Assembly: GCA_020849535.1 (NCBI GenBank)
Contig: JADLGB010000154.1
Coordinates: 1 to 64,000, forward strand
Length of the DNA stretch: 64,000 nt
Direction: 5' to 3'
DNA from: Candidatus Hydrogenedentota bacterium
GTDB lineage: Bacteria; Hydrogenedentota; Hydrogenedentia; Hydrogenedentales; SLHB01
Of the stretch, positions 8,548-16,138 are shown in pieces. Under the pieces are notes generated by a model. The model did not search any database and had not been told where the DNA came from. It was given only the letters and a program-made list of their open reading frames with translations. The translations under genes were made by a program, and so were the position numbers. Each line of letters opens with the position of its first letter. The stretch's first letter is position 1.

Positions 8548-10086
8548 TCAATCGCTCGGCGGCTCGTGCCGCGGCGAACGGGTCACAGCCTGAACGATGG
8601 CGTTTACAAGATTCGGGATGTCGTGGTTCTCCGGCTGGATTGAAATGGGCATGCCCAACTCTTCCGCCGTCCTTCCTGCGATGGGGCCGATCGCGGCAAA
8701 CTCCGCCGTCTCCTTGATTCTCTCCACGCGTTCGGCCCCGAGAATGTCGAAGAAGTTGCGCGCGGTCGAAGAACTCGTGAAGGTTACGAGGTCCGGCCGG
8801 TACACGAGCAGCCGGTTCGCCAAATCCTCCGAAGTTCGGGGCGCTACGGTTCGATACGCCACGAGTTCCTTGACCTCCGCGCCATGTTTCCGTAGCTCCT
8901 GCGGCAGGAAACTCCGCGCGATATCCGCGCGTGGCAGCAAGAAGCGCTTGCCCTCCAGGTTTCCTTCGCGTTCGAGCAGGGCGGCCATCAGATCCTCCGC
9001 CACATATTTCTCCGGCATGAGGTCGACTTTCAAGAAGCGTTTTCGCACGGATTCGGCGGTTGCGGAGCCGATGACGCACAATTTGACCCCGGCCAAGTCC
9101 CGCGCATCCTGCCCCAGTTCTTCGAGGCGATCGAACAGCATGTCGACGCCGTTCACGCTGGTGAGGATGACCCAGTTGTAGCTGCCCACATAGTCGAACG
9201 GCTCCGGGGTCTCCGGCGGCTCGATAGCGATGGTTGGGAATTCAAACACGTCCGCCCCCAGCTCGTGCAACTGCCGGACGAGGTCGCTCGCCTGGGTGCG
9301 GGCACGCGTGACCACCACGCGCTTGCCGAAGAGGGGCCGGCTTTCAAACCAGGATAGCCGTTCGTGTAGGGTGACCACTTGCCCGAAGAGGACCACCGCG
9401 GGTGGCCGGATGCCTGCTGACGCGGCAATCTCCGCAATCGTGCTCAGGGTGCCCGTGACGGTTCGTTGCCGTGGCGCGGTTCCCCACTGGACGACCGCCG
9501 CCGGTGTTGTGGGGGCTAAGCCCAGGGTCTCCAGGCGGGCCGCGATCCGGGGGAGGTTGTGAACGCCCATGAAAAAGACGAGCGTGCCACGCAGCATCAG
9601 GTCGACCACGTCTTCGTCTGAGGACTCGAAGACTTGCGCGTCGTGCCCGGTGATGAAGGTGAAGCTGGTCGCGAGGCCCCGGTGCGTTACCGGGATGCCC
9701 GCGTAGGCCGGGGCGGCAATGCCCGCCGTAATCCCCGGCACGACTTCGAACGCAACGCCCTGTTCCGCCAGGGCCAGAGCTTCCTCGCCGCCGCGCCCGA
9801 ACACGAAGGGGTCGCCGCCTTTGAGCCGGACAACACGTTTGCCCTGACGCGCGAGGTTCACCATGAGTTGGTTGATCTCGTCCTGAAGCAAGGTATGGCG
9901 GTCGGTCGATTTGCCCGCGTAGATCCGCTCCGCGTCGGGCGCGAACTCCAAGAGGGCTTCATTGGCGAGAGAGTCATACACCACCACATCGGCGTGCTCG
10001 AGACACTCCTTGCCACGGAGCGTCAACAGTCCCGGGTCTCCCGGGCCCGCGCCGACTAACCAGACCTTTCCCTGAGCCGCGCTCAT
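8548..10086 (-). CDS. cobA-hemD: fused uroporphyrinogen-III C-methyltransferase / uroporphyrinogen-III synthase
   Basis: This 512-aa bifunctional protein has an N-terminal SUMT domain (about 1-245) opening with [18 protein letters not shown], plus [18 protein letters not shown] and [20 protein letters not shown]. The SUMT domain methylates uroporphyrinogen III towards sirohaem/cobalamin. The C-terminal HemD domain (about 255-512) has [17 protein letters not shown] and [12 protein letters not shown], and closes hydroxymethylbilane to uroporphyrinogen III. The ATG at 10086 overlaps the hemC stop (ATGA); the longer in-frame start at 10182 lies inside hemC. The fusion makes the branch-point intermediate and diverts it to corrinoids in one polypeptide, an arrangement known from several phyla. 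Confidence 0.95.
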   Translation of the reverse strand: MSAAQGKVWLVGAGPGDPGLLTLRGKECLEHADVVVYDSLANEALLEFAPDAERIYAGKSTDRHTLLQDEINQLMVNLARQGKRVVRLKGGDPFVFGRGGEEALALAEQGVAFEVVPGITAGIAAPAYAGIPVTHRGLATSFTFITGHDAQVFESSDEDVVDLMLRGTLVFFMGVHNLPRIAARLETLGLAPTTPAAVVQWGTAPRQRTVTGTLSTIAEIAASAGIRPPAVVLFGQVVTLHERLSWFESRPLFGKRVVVTRARTQASDLVRQLHELGADVFEFPTIAIEPPETPEPFDYVGSYNWVILTSVNGVDMLFDRLEELGQDARDLAGVKLCVIGSATAESVRKRFLKVDLMPEKYVAEDLMAALLEREGNLEGKRFLLPRADIARSFLPQELRKHGAEVKELVAYRTVAPRTSEDLANRLLVYRPDLVTFTSSSTARNFFDILGAERVERIKETAEFAAIGPIAGRTAEELGMPISIQPENHDIPNLVNAIVQAVTRSPRHEPPSD

Positions 10087-11003
10087 CGTGTCGCCGCGAT
10101 CAGATCCGCCGCCCCCTGTTCGAGGAGCTGCAGGGCGGCAGCCTGTCCAAGTGACACGGCGTCCGAGGCGGCGCCTTCGCACTGGGTCTTAAGCACCGTC
10201 TTTCCGTCCACGCTGCACACGCAGGCGGTGAGTGAAAGGCGCGACCCCTGCACGCGCGCGAGCGCGCCGATGGGCACTTGGCAGCCACCTTCGAGCGCGG
10301 CCAGGCAGGTGCGCTCGGCCACCACCTCGGCGGTCGCGTAGGGATCGGCGATGCGCTCCAGAATCTCGATGGTCCCTGCGTCGTCAGCGCGCACCTCGAT
10401 ACCCAGAGCGCCTTGCGCGGGTGCGGGAATCATGATATCCACAGGCAGCGTGGACCGGATGGACTCGCACAGTCCGAGGCGCTCCAGACCGGCGCACGCG
10501 AGAATGGCGGCGTCGACCGCGCCTTCGGCCACGCGACGCACCCGAGTCTCGACGTTGCCGCGTAGATTCACTACTTTAAGATCTGGACGATAGGCGAGGA
10601 GCTGGGCCTGCCGCCGCAGGCTTGACGTGCCGACTTTGGCCCCGACGGGCAGTTCCGCCACATCATGGAATCGCTCGCAGACGAATGCGTCGTAGGGCGT
10701 CTCCCGCTCCGGCACGGCGCCCAGCGTCAGGCCCTCCGGCAGTTCGGTCGGCAGATCCTTGAGGCTGTGCACGGCGAGGTCGATGCGGCCTTCCGCGAGG
10801 GCCACCTCGAGTTCTTTGGTGAACAGCCCTTTCCCTCCGATCTGCGCCAGCGGCGTATCACGGATGTGGTCGCCCTTTGTGTGAATCACTTCGATGGTGA
10901 CCGTAAGGCCGGTCGCGGCCTCGCGCAGCGCATCGGCCATGGCATTGGCCTGCACAAGCGCGAGTTGGCTTCCCCGGGATCCTATGACCAATGCCGATTT
11001 CAC
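10083..11003 (-). CDS. hemC: hydroxymethylbilane synthase (porphobilinogen deaminase)
   Basis: This 306-aa enzyme polymerises four porphobilinogens into hydroxymethylbilane. It shows IGSRGSQLALVQAN, HTKGDHIRD, the substrate-site HSLKDLPTE, GTSSLRRQAQLL and the dipyrromethane-cofactor cysteine in LEGGCQVPIGA (Cys241). The start is GTG at 11003, overlapping the hemA stop as GTGA, and the stop overlaps the next start as ATGA, indicating tight translational coupling through the operon. Confidence 0.97.
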   Translation of the reverse strand: MKSALVIGSRGSQLALVQANAMADALREAATGLTVTIEVIHTKGDHIRDTPLAQIGGKGLFTKELEVALAEGRIDLAVHSLKDLPTELPEGLTLGAVPERETPYDAFVCERFHDVAELPVGAKVGTSSLRRQAQLLAYRPDLKVVNLRGNVETRVRRVAEGAVDAAILACAGLERLGLCESIRSTLPVDIMIPAPAQGALGIEVRADDAGTIEILERIADPYATAEVVAERTCLAALEGGCQVPIGALARVQGSRLSLTACVCSVDGKTVLKTQCEGAASDAVSLGQAAALQLLEQGAADLIAATR

Positions 11004-12271
11004 GGCGCCTCCTTCAGGCCGAACAGCCGCTTCACGAGATGCAGCACCTTGTGCGGGTCTTCTTCCACGACCTCACGTTTCAACTGGCGCATGGGGCGTT
11101 GCAGGATGGTGTTCACGATACGCTTGGTAAGATAGGCGACTTCATCGCGTTGCTTTTCCGTGAGTTCGGGCAACGACGCGAGGGTTTTCTGCAATTCGCG
11201 CTCGCGAATCGCATTCAATTCTTCGGTCATGGAGACGATCGTCGGCTCGGCCACGAGACCCTGAAGCCACCCCCAGAATTGGTCCACACCCGCCTCGACG
11301 ATCCTCAAGCACTGGTCGATTTCCTGGCGCCGGGCCTCCAAGTTCGCGTCGGCCACCTGCTGGAGATCGTCCACGTCGTACAGGTACACATCGTCCATCT
11401 TCTTGACCGCCGGGTCGATGTTGCGCGGCACGGCGATGTCAATGGCAAACATCGGTGCGTGGGATCGCCGTTTCAGAGCGGCAAGAAACTGCCCCGGACC
11501 CAAGATGTACTGCGGGGCCGCGGTGGACGCGATAACAATGTCCGCGCGGGGGAGCGCCTCCTGAAGGGACTCGTAGGGGACGGCCTCCCCTCGGATCGTC
11601 TCCGCCAGGCGCACGGCTTTCTCATGGCTGCGGTTGACGAGGAGCACATGCTCGACGCCGCGCGACACCAGGTTCTTGAGCGTGAGTTCACCCATCTTGC
11701 CCGAGCCGATCACCATCACGGTCTTGCCCGCGAGGTCCATGAAGATGGACACGGCCAAGTCTACCGCCACACTGCCGATGGACACCTTGCCCGCGCTGAT
11801 GCTGCTCTTGGAGCGGACGTCCTTTGCGACGGAAAAGGCCTTCTGAAAGAGCGTGCCGATGATCTTGTCTGTCGCCTGTTCCGACTGGGCCGTGAGGAAA
11901 GCGTCGTGGACCTGTCCCAGGATTTGCTGCTCCCCCACCACCAGGCTGTCGAGGCTGGACGCGACGCGAAAGAGATGCCCCACCGCTTCACGGCCCGCAT
12001 ATTCATAGAGAGTGGGAGCCAGTTCGTCTTCAGGTATACCGTGCCATTCGGACAAGAAGCGGCGAATACGTCCGGGCGCTTCCGCGGTGTCCGCGGCGTG
12101 AGCATACACTTCCACGCGATTGCATGTGCTCAAGATGACCACGCCCGCATCATCCAGTTGCTTGCGCAATTGGATCAATGCATTGGGAAGGGCCTTTTCA
12201 TCGAAATGCAGGCGTTCCCGCAGCTCCACTGGGCTTGTGTGGTGGCTCAGGCCTGAGACAACGACATTCAT
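11000..12271 (-). CDS. hemA: glutamyl-tRNA reductase
   Basis: This 423-aa enzyme catalyses the first step of C5-pathway tetrapyrrole synthesis, reducing glutamyl-tRNA(Glu) with NADPH to glutamate-1-semialdehyde. Evidence includes GLSHHTSPVELRERL at the N-terminus, the catalytic cysteine in ILSTCNRVEVYA (Cys50), the NADPH-binding VIGSGKMGELTLKNL, and a C-terminal helical dimerisation region. The ATG at 12271 overlaps the upstream gene's stop as ATGA. A longer in-frame start at 12469 lies inside the upstream gene and is rejected. hemL is not in this window. Confidence 0.97.
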   Translation of the reverse strand: MNVVVSGLSHHTSPVELRERLHFDEKALPNALIQLRKQLDDAGVVILSTCNRVEVYAHAADTAEAPGRIRRFLSEWHGIPEDELAPTLYEYAGREAVGHLFRVASSLDSLVVGEQQILGQVHDAFLTAQSEQATDKIIGTLFQKAFSVAKDVRSKSSISAGKVSIGSVAVDLAVSIFMDLAGKTVMVIGSGKMGELTLKNLVSRGVEHVLLVNRSHEKAVRLAETIRGEAVPYESLQEALPRADIVIASTAAPQYILGPGQFLAALKRRSHAPMFAIDIAVPRNIDPAVKKMDDVYLYDVDDLQQVADANLEARRQEIDQCLRIVEAGVDQFWGWLQGLVAEPTIVSMTEELNAIRERELQKTLASLPELTEKQRDEVAYLTKRIVNTILQRPMRQLKREVVEEDPHKVLHLVKRLFGLKEAP

Positions 12272-13116
12272 GAAGCCTTGCTCCAGAAATAGAAGTCTTC
12301 GAGCTGCAGCAGGCCGAGCGCCATATAGGAAGCCAGCAGGAGGCCGAATCCGACGAAGACGAGGTACGCAAGCTTCTGTCCGCGCATCCAACCGAGGCGG
12401 CGCGTGTGAAACGCGACCGAATAGAGGATCACCATGAAGAGGGCACGCATGATCTTCGGCGACATCCACCAGCGTGCGCCGAGTTCGTCGGCGTCCACAT
12501 GGGCCCAGATGAAGCCCAGCACGAAGGTGATTGCGAAAAAGATGTACCCGTACGTGATCAGCTTGAACAGCGAGCGGTCCAGTTGTTCGAGGGACGGCAA
12601 CTTGTGGAAGAGCCCTGTCGTATGCAGGCGTTTCAGATTGCGCGCCTGGAACACATAGGCCACGCTGGTGAGGCTCGCCACGAAAAACAACGAATAGGCC
12701 AGGAACGCGAGTCCGACGTGAACGGCCAGAAACACGCCATTCAGGGGTTTGGGCTGTTCATGCAAGAAGGTGTGCCCTGAGATCGCGTTGAACAGGTACA
12801 GGGCCGCGAGTGCGGGGCCATAGAAGCACAACAGCGTGCGGACGTTGTTGCTGTGCGCGATGAACAAGGCGATGGCGGTTCCGAGAATGACGAAAAGGTT
12901 GAGAGAGTCGCCCATGTTGGTGAGGGGGAGCAGCCCGTACATGGCCCACCGCAGGCCGAACGTGATGAGAAGCGCGACGCCGCCCGCCGCGAGCAAACCC
13001 GCCTCGGTCGTCAGCATGCGCGCCGCGCCGTTCCGCAGGTAGGCCAAGGCCGCGCCTGTCGCGAGCACAAACAGGGCCAAACCCAGATAGAAGAAGATAT
13101 CGACTGCTACATTCAT
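12268..13116 (-). CDS. CcsA/HemX-like multi-spanning membrane protein
   Basis: This 282-aa inner-membrane protein has about eight hydrophobic helices and resembles the cytochrome c assembly protein family (CcsA, HemX). It has conserved His in HTFLHEQPKPLNG and a WAHVDADELGARWW segment where the family normally carries a WGxxWxWDxxE signature. The canonical signature is therefore degenerate, as in HemX proteins encoded before hemA, which influence glutamyl-tRNA reductase levels in Bacillus. It is the first gene of the haem operon, overlapping hemA by 4 nt. A haem-handling or HemA-regulating role is inferred. Confidence 0.85.
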   Translation of the reverse strand: MNVAVDIFFYLGLALFVLATGAALAYLRNGAARMLTTEAGLLAAGGVALLITFGLRWAMYGLLPLTNMGDSLNLFVILGTAIALFIAHSNNVRTLLCFYGPALAALYLFNAISGHTFLHEQPKPLNGVFLAVHVGLAFLAYSLFFVASLTSVAYVFQARNLKRLHTTGLFHKLPSLEQLDRSLFKLITYGYIFFAITFVLGFIWAHVDADELGARWWMSPKIMRALFMVILYSVAFHTRRLGWMRGQKLAYLVFVGFGLLLASYMALGLLQLEDFYFWSKAS

Positions 13117-13449
13117 GGCAATTTCTCGATCGATTGCGCCGGCCACGAGCGGCCGGGCATTCCTGGCTGCTCCGCCCCGCCGGGAGCCAGCCTGCCAACT
13201 TCCGCCGGAACAAGACGCCCACATCCTTGACAGGGGGTGCGGTCAAACGCCGCCGGCTGAATGGACTCCTACTTGATTGCGGTGTCAACCGCGGGATTTT
13301 GGCCGGCCCCATGGGGACGGCCTCGCCTGCTCCCGATAGGATAGCATATCTCCGTGCACTGACACGACATGCGCGCGCGTGCACAAAGGCCGTGGCGATG
13401 GTAGACTACCCGTACGGAACGGCCCAATCCGGTGAAGGAGAATCAACGC
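13117..13449. other. divergent intergenic region between the haem operon and the DtxR-like gene
   Basis: This 333-nt spacer must hold the promoters for the minus-strand tetrapyrrole operon and the plus-strand regulator. A TTGACA occurs near 13226 but without a convincing -10. An AT-richer patch near 13337-13352 (GGATAGCATATC) could include a -10 for either strand. I see no clear operator, no repeat and no small gene. A long minus-strand ORF crosses it but is not supported. Confidence 0.4.
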
Positions 13450-13914
13450 GTGCCCAAGCAGCCTGCCCCACGCCGGAGGCGTCCCGCCACCAGCCCCTCG
13501 ATGGAGCAGTATATCGAAACCATCGCGGAACTCCAGGCGAGTAACAGGGTGTGCAGCGTCAGCGACATTGCGTCGCACGCCAACGTGAGCCGCCCGGCGG
13601 CCTCCAGGGCCGTGCGCGAGCTGTCCGGCAAGGGCCTCGTGGAGCACCAGTCCTACAGCTACGTGGTCCTGTCGCCGGACGGCGAGGCCCTCGCGAGCCG
13701 CCTGAGTGCGCGGCATTCCACCCTCCAACGGTTTCTCGCCGCCGTCCTGCGCTACGACGAAGCGATGGCCGACCGCGAGGCCTGCCGCCTGGAACACCTC
13801 GTCGACGACGAGTTCATCGCCCGGCTCGCGGAACTCACGGAGTTTGTCGAGTCCGACGCGCAAACGGCCGCACACTGGCGGGAACGCATCGCCCGGCACC
13901 TCGACGGGAAGTAG
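13450..13914 (+). CDS. DtxR/MntR-like metal-dependent transcriptional regulator
   Basis: This 154-aa protein begins with a basic tail followed by a winged helix-turn-helix: MEQYIETIAELQ, VSDIASHANVSRPAASRAVREL, GKGLVEHQSYSYVVLS. A helical dimerisation domain follows with RHSTLQRFLAAVL and EACRLEHLVDDEF, the latter in the place of the DtxR metal-site helix (E-x-x-x-x-E-H). The GTG at 13450 has GAAGGAG 9 nt upstream, so it is preferred to the GTG at 13432. It is divergent from the tetrapyrrole operon, so iron- or manganese-responsive control of haem synthesis is a reasonable hypothesis. No Fe-box-like palindrome was recognised. Confidence 0.85.
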   Translation: MPKQPAPRRRRPATSPSMEQYIETIAELQASNRVCSVSDIASHANVSRPAASRAVRELSGKGLVEHQSYSYVVLSPDGEALASRLSARHSTLQRFLAAVLRYDEAMADREACRLEHLVDDEFIARLAELTEFVESDAQTAAHWRERIARHLDGK

Positions 13915-13948
13915 CGCGGGGCCTGATCGGAACCGGCTGCGGATGAAT

Positions 13949-13981
13949 GAAGAGCACAGGCGAGGGCGCCTATGCCACACG
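13949..13981 (-). repeat. dispersed palindromic (REP-like) element, copy B
   Basis: Reverse-complement copy of the element at 1324-1356, identical over all 33 positions. The core (13955-13974) is an 8-bp stem with a 4-nt loop. It lies just after the DtxR-like gene and could act as a transcript end. Confidence 0.75.
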
Positions 13982-14067
13982 TCTATTTCCAATTCCTGGC
14001 TTGGTTTAGATTCTTGATGTCTTTGGCAAAGCAGGGACCGGAAGAAATGAAGAATAGCTATATGCGG

Positions 14068-14110
14068 GGCAAGCGCGTGTGGCACAGCCGCCCTCGGCTG
14101 TGTCTTCGTC
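14068..14110 (+). repeat. dispersed palindromic element, copy C (compensated stem)
   Basis: The core CACAGCCG-CCCT-CGGCTGTG (14083-14102) differs from copies A, B and D by one G-to-C change in the left arm matched by C-to-G in the right arm, preserving all eight pairs. It shares the flanks GCAAGCGCGTGTGG and TCTTCGTCC with copy D. Confidence 0.75.
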
Positions 14111-14198
14111 CACCTCCTGTCCTTTGCTTGTTTTAGGCTCTCGAAGATTTCAAGTACGCCCATGATGGGAAGAAAGGAAGAAACGTTCAAGGCATGGC

Positions 14199-14239
14199 AA
14201 GCGCGTGTGGCACAGGCGCCCTCGCCTGTGTCTTCGTCC
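14199..14239 (+). repeat. dispersed palindromic element, copy D
   Basis: The core CACAGGCG-CCCT-CGCCTGTG (14211-14230) is a perfect 8-bp stem. With copies B and C this gives three copies within 300 nt. The intergenic interval 13915-14354 contains only these elements and the hairpin pair at 14287-14324; no gene is supported there. Confidence 0.75.
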
Positions 14240-14286
14240 GGGGAGCGATGCACATGGGTGCCTATGCCATGCTATCTACGAAGACC

Positions 14287-14324
14287 GCAGGCAAGCCTGC
14301 TCAATCAAAGCAGCGGCAAGCCGC
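14287..14324 (+). repeat. paired GGCAAGCC hairpins
   Basis: Two small perfect hairpins with AA loops occur 12 nt apart: GCAGGC-AA-GCCTGC (14287-14300) and GCGGC-AA-GCCGC (14313-14324). They share GGCAAGCC and look like a second intergenic hairpin family, just downstream of the nitrilase stop. Confidence 0.5.
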
Positions 14325-14354
14325 CGCACTCCAAAGCTTGCGATGCGAGGTGCT

Positions 14355-15245
14355 TCACCGATACAGGTCTTGGCGTTGGCCGTTGTACCCGGGGTTCTGT
14401 TCGCGGTGGGGCATGACTTTGGCCGGGTCGACGTCCGCGTAAATGACGCCCTCGTCGTCCCAAATCTCTGCCAGCACGGAGCCGTCGAAGTTGACGATGT
14501 TGCTGCCGCCCCGGGAGAGATCCTTGGTGTCGTTCCTGCCGCAACAGCAGGATGTTGCCATGATGATGGAGTTTGATTTTGCCAGCCGGTCGACTTCTTC
14601 TTTGCCGCGGCTGCCCCGGTTGTTGAGCCAAAACAGCACCACGCAATCGCGATTCGCGTAGGCGCGGGTCATCTCCGGGAAATCGCCGTCGTAACAAATC
14701 ATGACCCCGCACTTCCAACCCTTCAGGTCGAAGGTCACCAGCTCATTGCCGGGACTGAAGTACTTGGGTTCGTGCCGGAGCCCTTTGGCTTTCCACCAGA
14801 GGTGGGTCTTGCGATAATTGGCCAGGACTCCACTCGCGCCCACGAGGGTCGCCGCCGTGTAGTACTTGTCGTTCTCGCGTTCGACGAGGCCATACAACAC
14901 CCGAGTATCCGTCCCCTGGAGGAGTTCCCGAAACGCCTGTGTGGTGGGGCCGTTCTGCTCCTCCGCCAACTCCAGAACATTCTCGACGTACCCGGTCAGC
15001 AGGGCCTCGTGGAACAAGATGATGTCTGCGCGATTGTTGAGCGCTTCCTGGGCGAAGGCGAGCGCCTTCTCGCGATTCGTTTCGACTTGTCCGGGAAGGG
15101 TTTCCTGTTGGACCACCGCGATGCGAAGCCCTGCACTCGGTGGCGGCTGCTCGCCCTCCGCAGCGGTTGCGGAGATGCTTGGTAGCACAGCGCTCAAGCC
15201 GCCGCAGACCGCTGCGCGCAAAAGGTCTCTTCTCGACAGGTCCAT
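14355..15245 (-). CDS. TAT-exported carbon-nitrogen hydrolase (nitrilase superfamily)
   Basis: This 296-aa protein has a twin-arginine signal (MDLSRRDLLRAAVCGG) and a nitrilase-fold core. The catalytic triad is visible as Glu80 in LFHEALLTGY, Lys146 in YRKTHLWW and Cys184 in VMICYDGDFPE. The superfamily hydrolyses amides, nitriles or carbamoyl groups; the substrate is unassigned. Export is unusual for this superfamily but common in PVC-type bacteria. The ATG at 15245 has GGAGGGG 6 nt upstream. A small inverted repeat GTTGCA-N7-TGCAAC (15262-15280) lies in its presumed leader. Confidence 0.88.
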   Translation of the reverse strand: MDLSRRDLLRAAVCGGLSAVLPSISATAAEGEQPPPSAGLRIAVVQQETLPGQVETNREKALAFAQEALNNRADIILFHEALLTGYVENVLELAEEQNGPTTQAFRELLQGTDTRVLYGLVERENDKYYTAATLVGASGVLANYRKTHLWWKAKGLRHEPKYFSPGNELVTFDLKGWKCGVMICYDGDFPEMTRAYANRDCVVLFWLNNRGSRGKEEVDRLAKSNSIIMATSCCCGRNDTKDLSRGGSNIVNFDGSVLAEIWDDEGVIYADVDPAKVMPHREQNPGYNGQRQDLYR

Positions 15246-15445
15246 GTTTGTCCCCTCCGCGGTTGCACTCGGGATGCAACTTCAATTCAGAGCAGCTTAT
15301 CACATATCTTTAGCTGTGCAACGCTGCGCTGTGCGCACGAACTTGAAACACCTGGAGAGGTTTTGCGAGAGACTTCATTCGGCCTCTATCTGGTTTGTAT
15401 CGCGTGCCGCACCTTCAGCGCTCAAGTCTAAGAGGGGCGTAGCCT

Positions 15446-15511
15446 ACCCAGGGCGCCGCTTCGCTCTGCCCTGGGCTGGTATGGCGCCGGTCCTTCAGAC
15501 CTCAAAGAAGG
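15446..15511 (+). repeat. CCCAGGG stem repeat, copy 1
   Basis: CCCAGGGC (15447-15454) pairs with GCCCTGGG (15468-15475), enclosing a CGCTTCGCT-like loop. A conserved tail ends CCTTCAGACCTC. The organisation matches copy 2 at 15757-15830, although the loop sequence differs. Confidence 0.6.
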
Positions 15512-15596
15512 GAAGCCACATTCTCGTTAGATTCTCTCGTGATCTACGCCTTTCTGCGACACGGACGAGTTCGATGTCATCCTGCTTTCGCCTTTA

Positions 15597-15713
15597 GTTA
15601 AATCTGTGTTCATCTGTACTGTTCACGGCCAGAACTTTGATGCGTGTCGCAATTTCGGTCCCACATCCTGTCTTCAAATCTGTGTACATCTGTGCAATCT
15701 GTGGACCTGTGTT
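15597..15713 (+). repeat. ATCTGTG periodic repeats
   Basis: ATCTGTG or close variants occur in two groups (about 15604-15625 and 15676-15713) at 9-10-nt spacing. A related group with ATCTGCG lies at about 15896-15925. They resemble the ACGAAA and GCAGAG arrays in step size but not in sequence. Confidence 0.45.
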
Positions 15714-15756
15714 TTAGCTATTGAACCCCTTCAGGGTACTAAAGACGTGTATCGAA

Positions 15757-15830
15757 CCCAGGGTAGGCCTTCGCTGCGCTTCGGCCAACCCTGGGCTACA
15801 AGTACATTGGCCTTTCAGGCCACAAGAGGG
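15757..15830 (+). repeat. CCCAGGG stem repeat, copy 2
   Basis: CCCAGGGT (15757-15764) pairs with ACCCTGGG (15788-15795); an inner AGGCC/GGCC pair extends the fold. The tail GGCCTTTCAGGCCAC parallels the CCTTCAGACCTC tail of copy 1. Confidence 0.6.
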
Positions 15831-16138
15831 ATGTCGTATTGCACCGGGCGCCTGATGGGCGTCGATCCTGCTCGCGGTCGCCTGCGTCGATTCTCATCTG
15901 CGTGCATCTGCGCCATCTGCAGACGATCCTCTTCTTCGGTTGCGGCTCCGCCGCGCTGTGTGAATCTGGGGAAGAGTCGTTGAGTGGGCTGCGGCTTTGG
16001 ATACACCGCGGTACTCCACGATTGTCGGAGGCCCGGCTCTTGATTCGTCCTCTGTTTCAGTTGAAGATGACGCTGCGGTGCAGGATGTGAAGCATAGCAT
16101 TCCACCTGTTGCCGGGACACATCGGAAGGAGGACGGAC

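Larger units (their letters stand above)
15246..16138. other. repeat-rich intergenic region without supported genes
   Basis: Nearly 900 nt between divergent genes. It contains two copies of a CCCAGGG/CCCTGGG stem repeat (15446-15511 and 15757-15830) and several ATCTGTG periodic repeats (about 15597-15713 and 15894-15930). ORFs in the region follow the repeats and have no protein-like composition. Promoters for the nitrilase and the large hydrolase should lie near its two ends but are not clear. Confidence 0.55.

Noticed and set aside
13285-14253. 322-codon minus-strand frame over the DtxR-like gene and repeats
   Set aside because: It crosses palindromic repeats and a well-supported plus-strand gene, and its composition is not protein-like.
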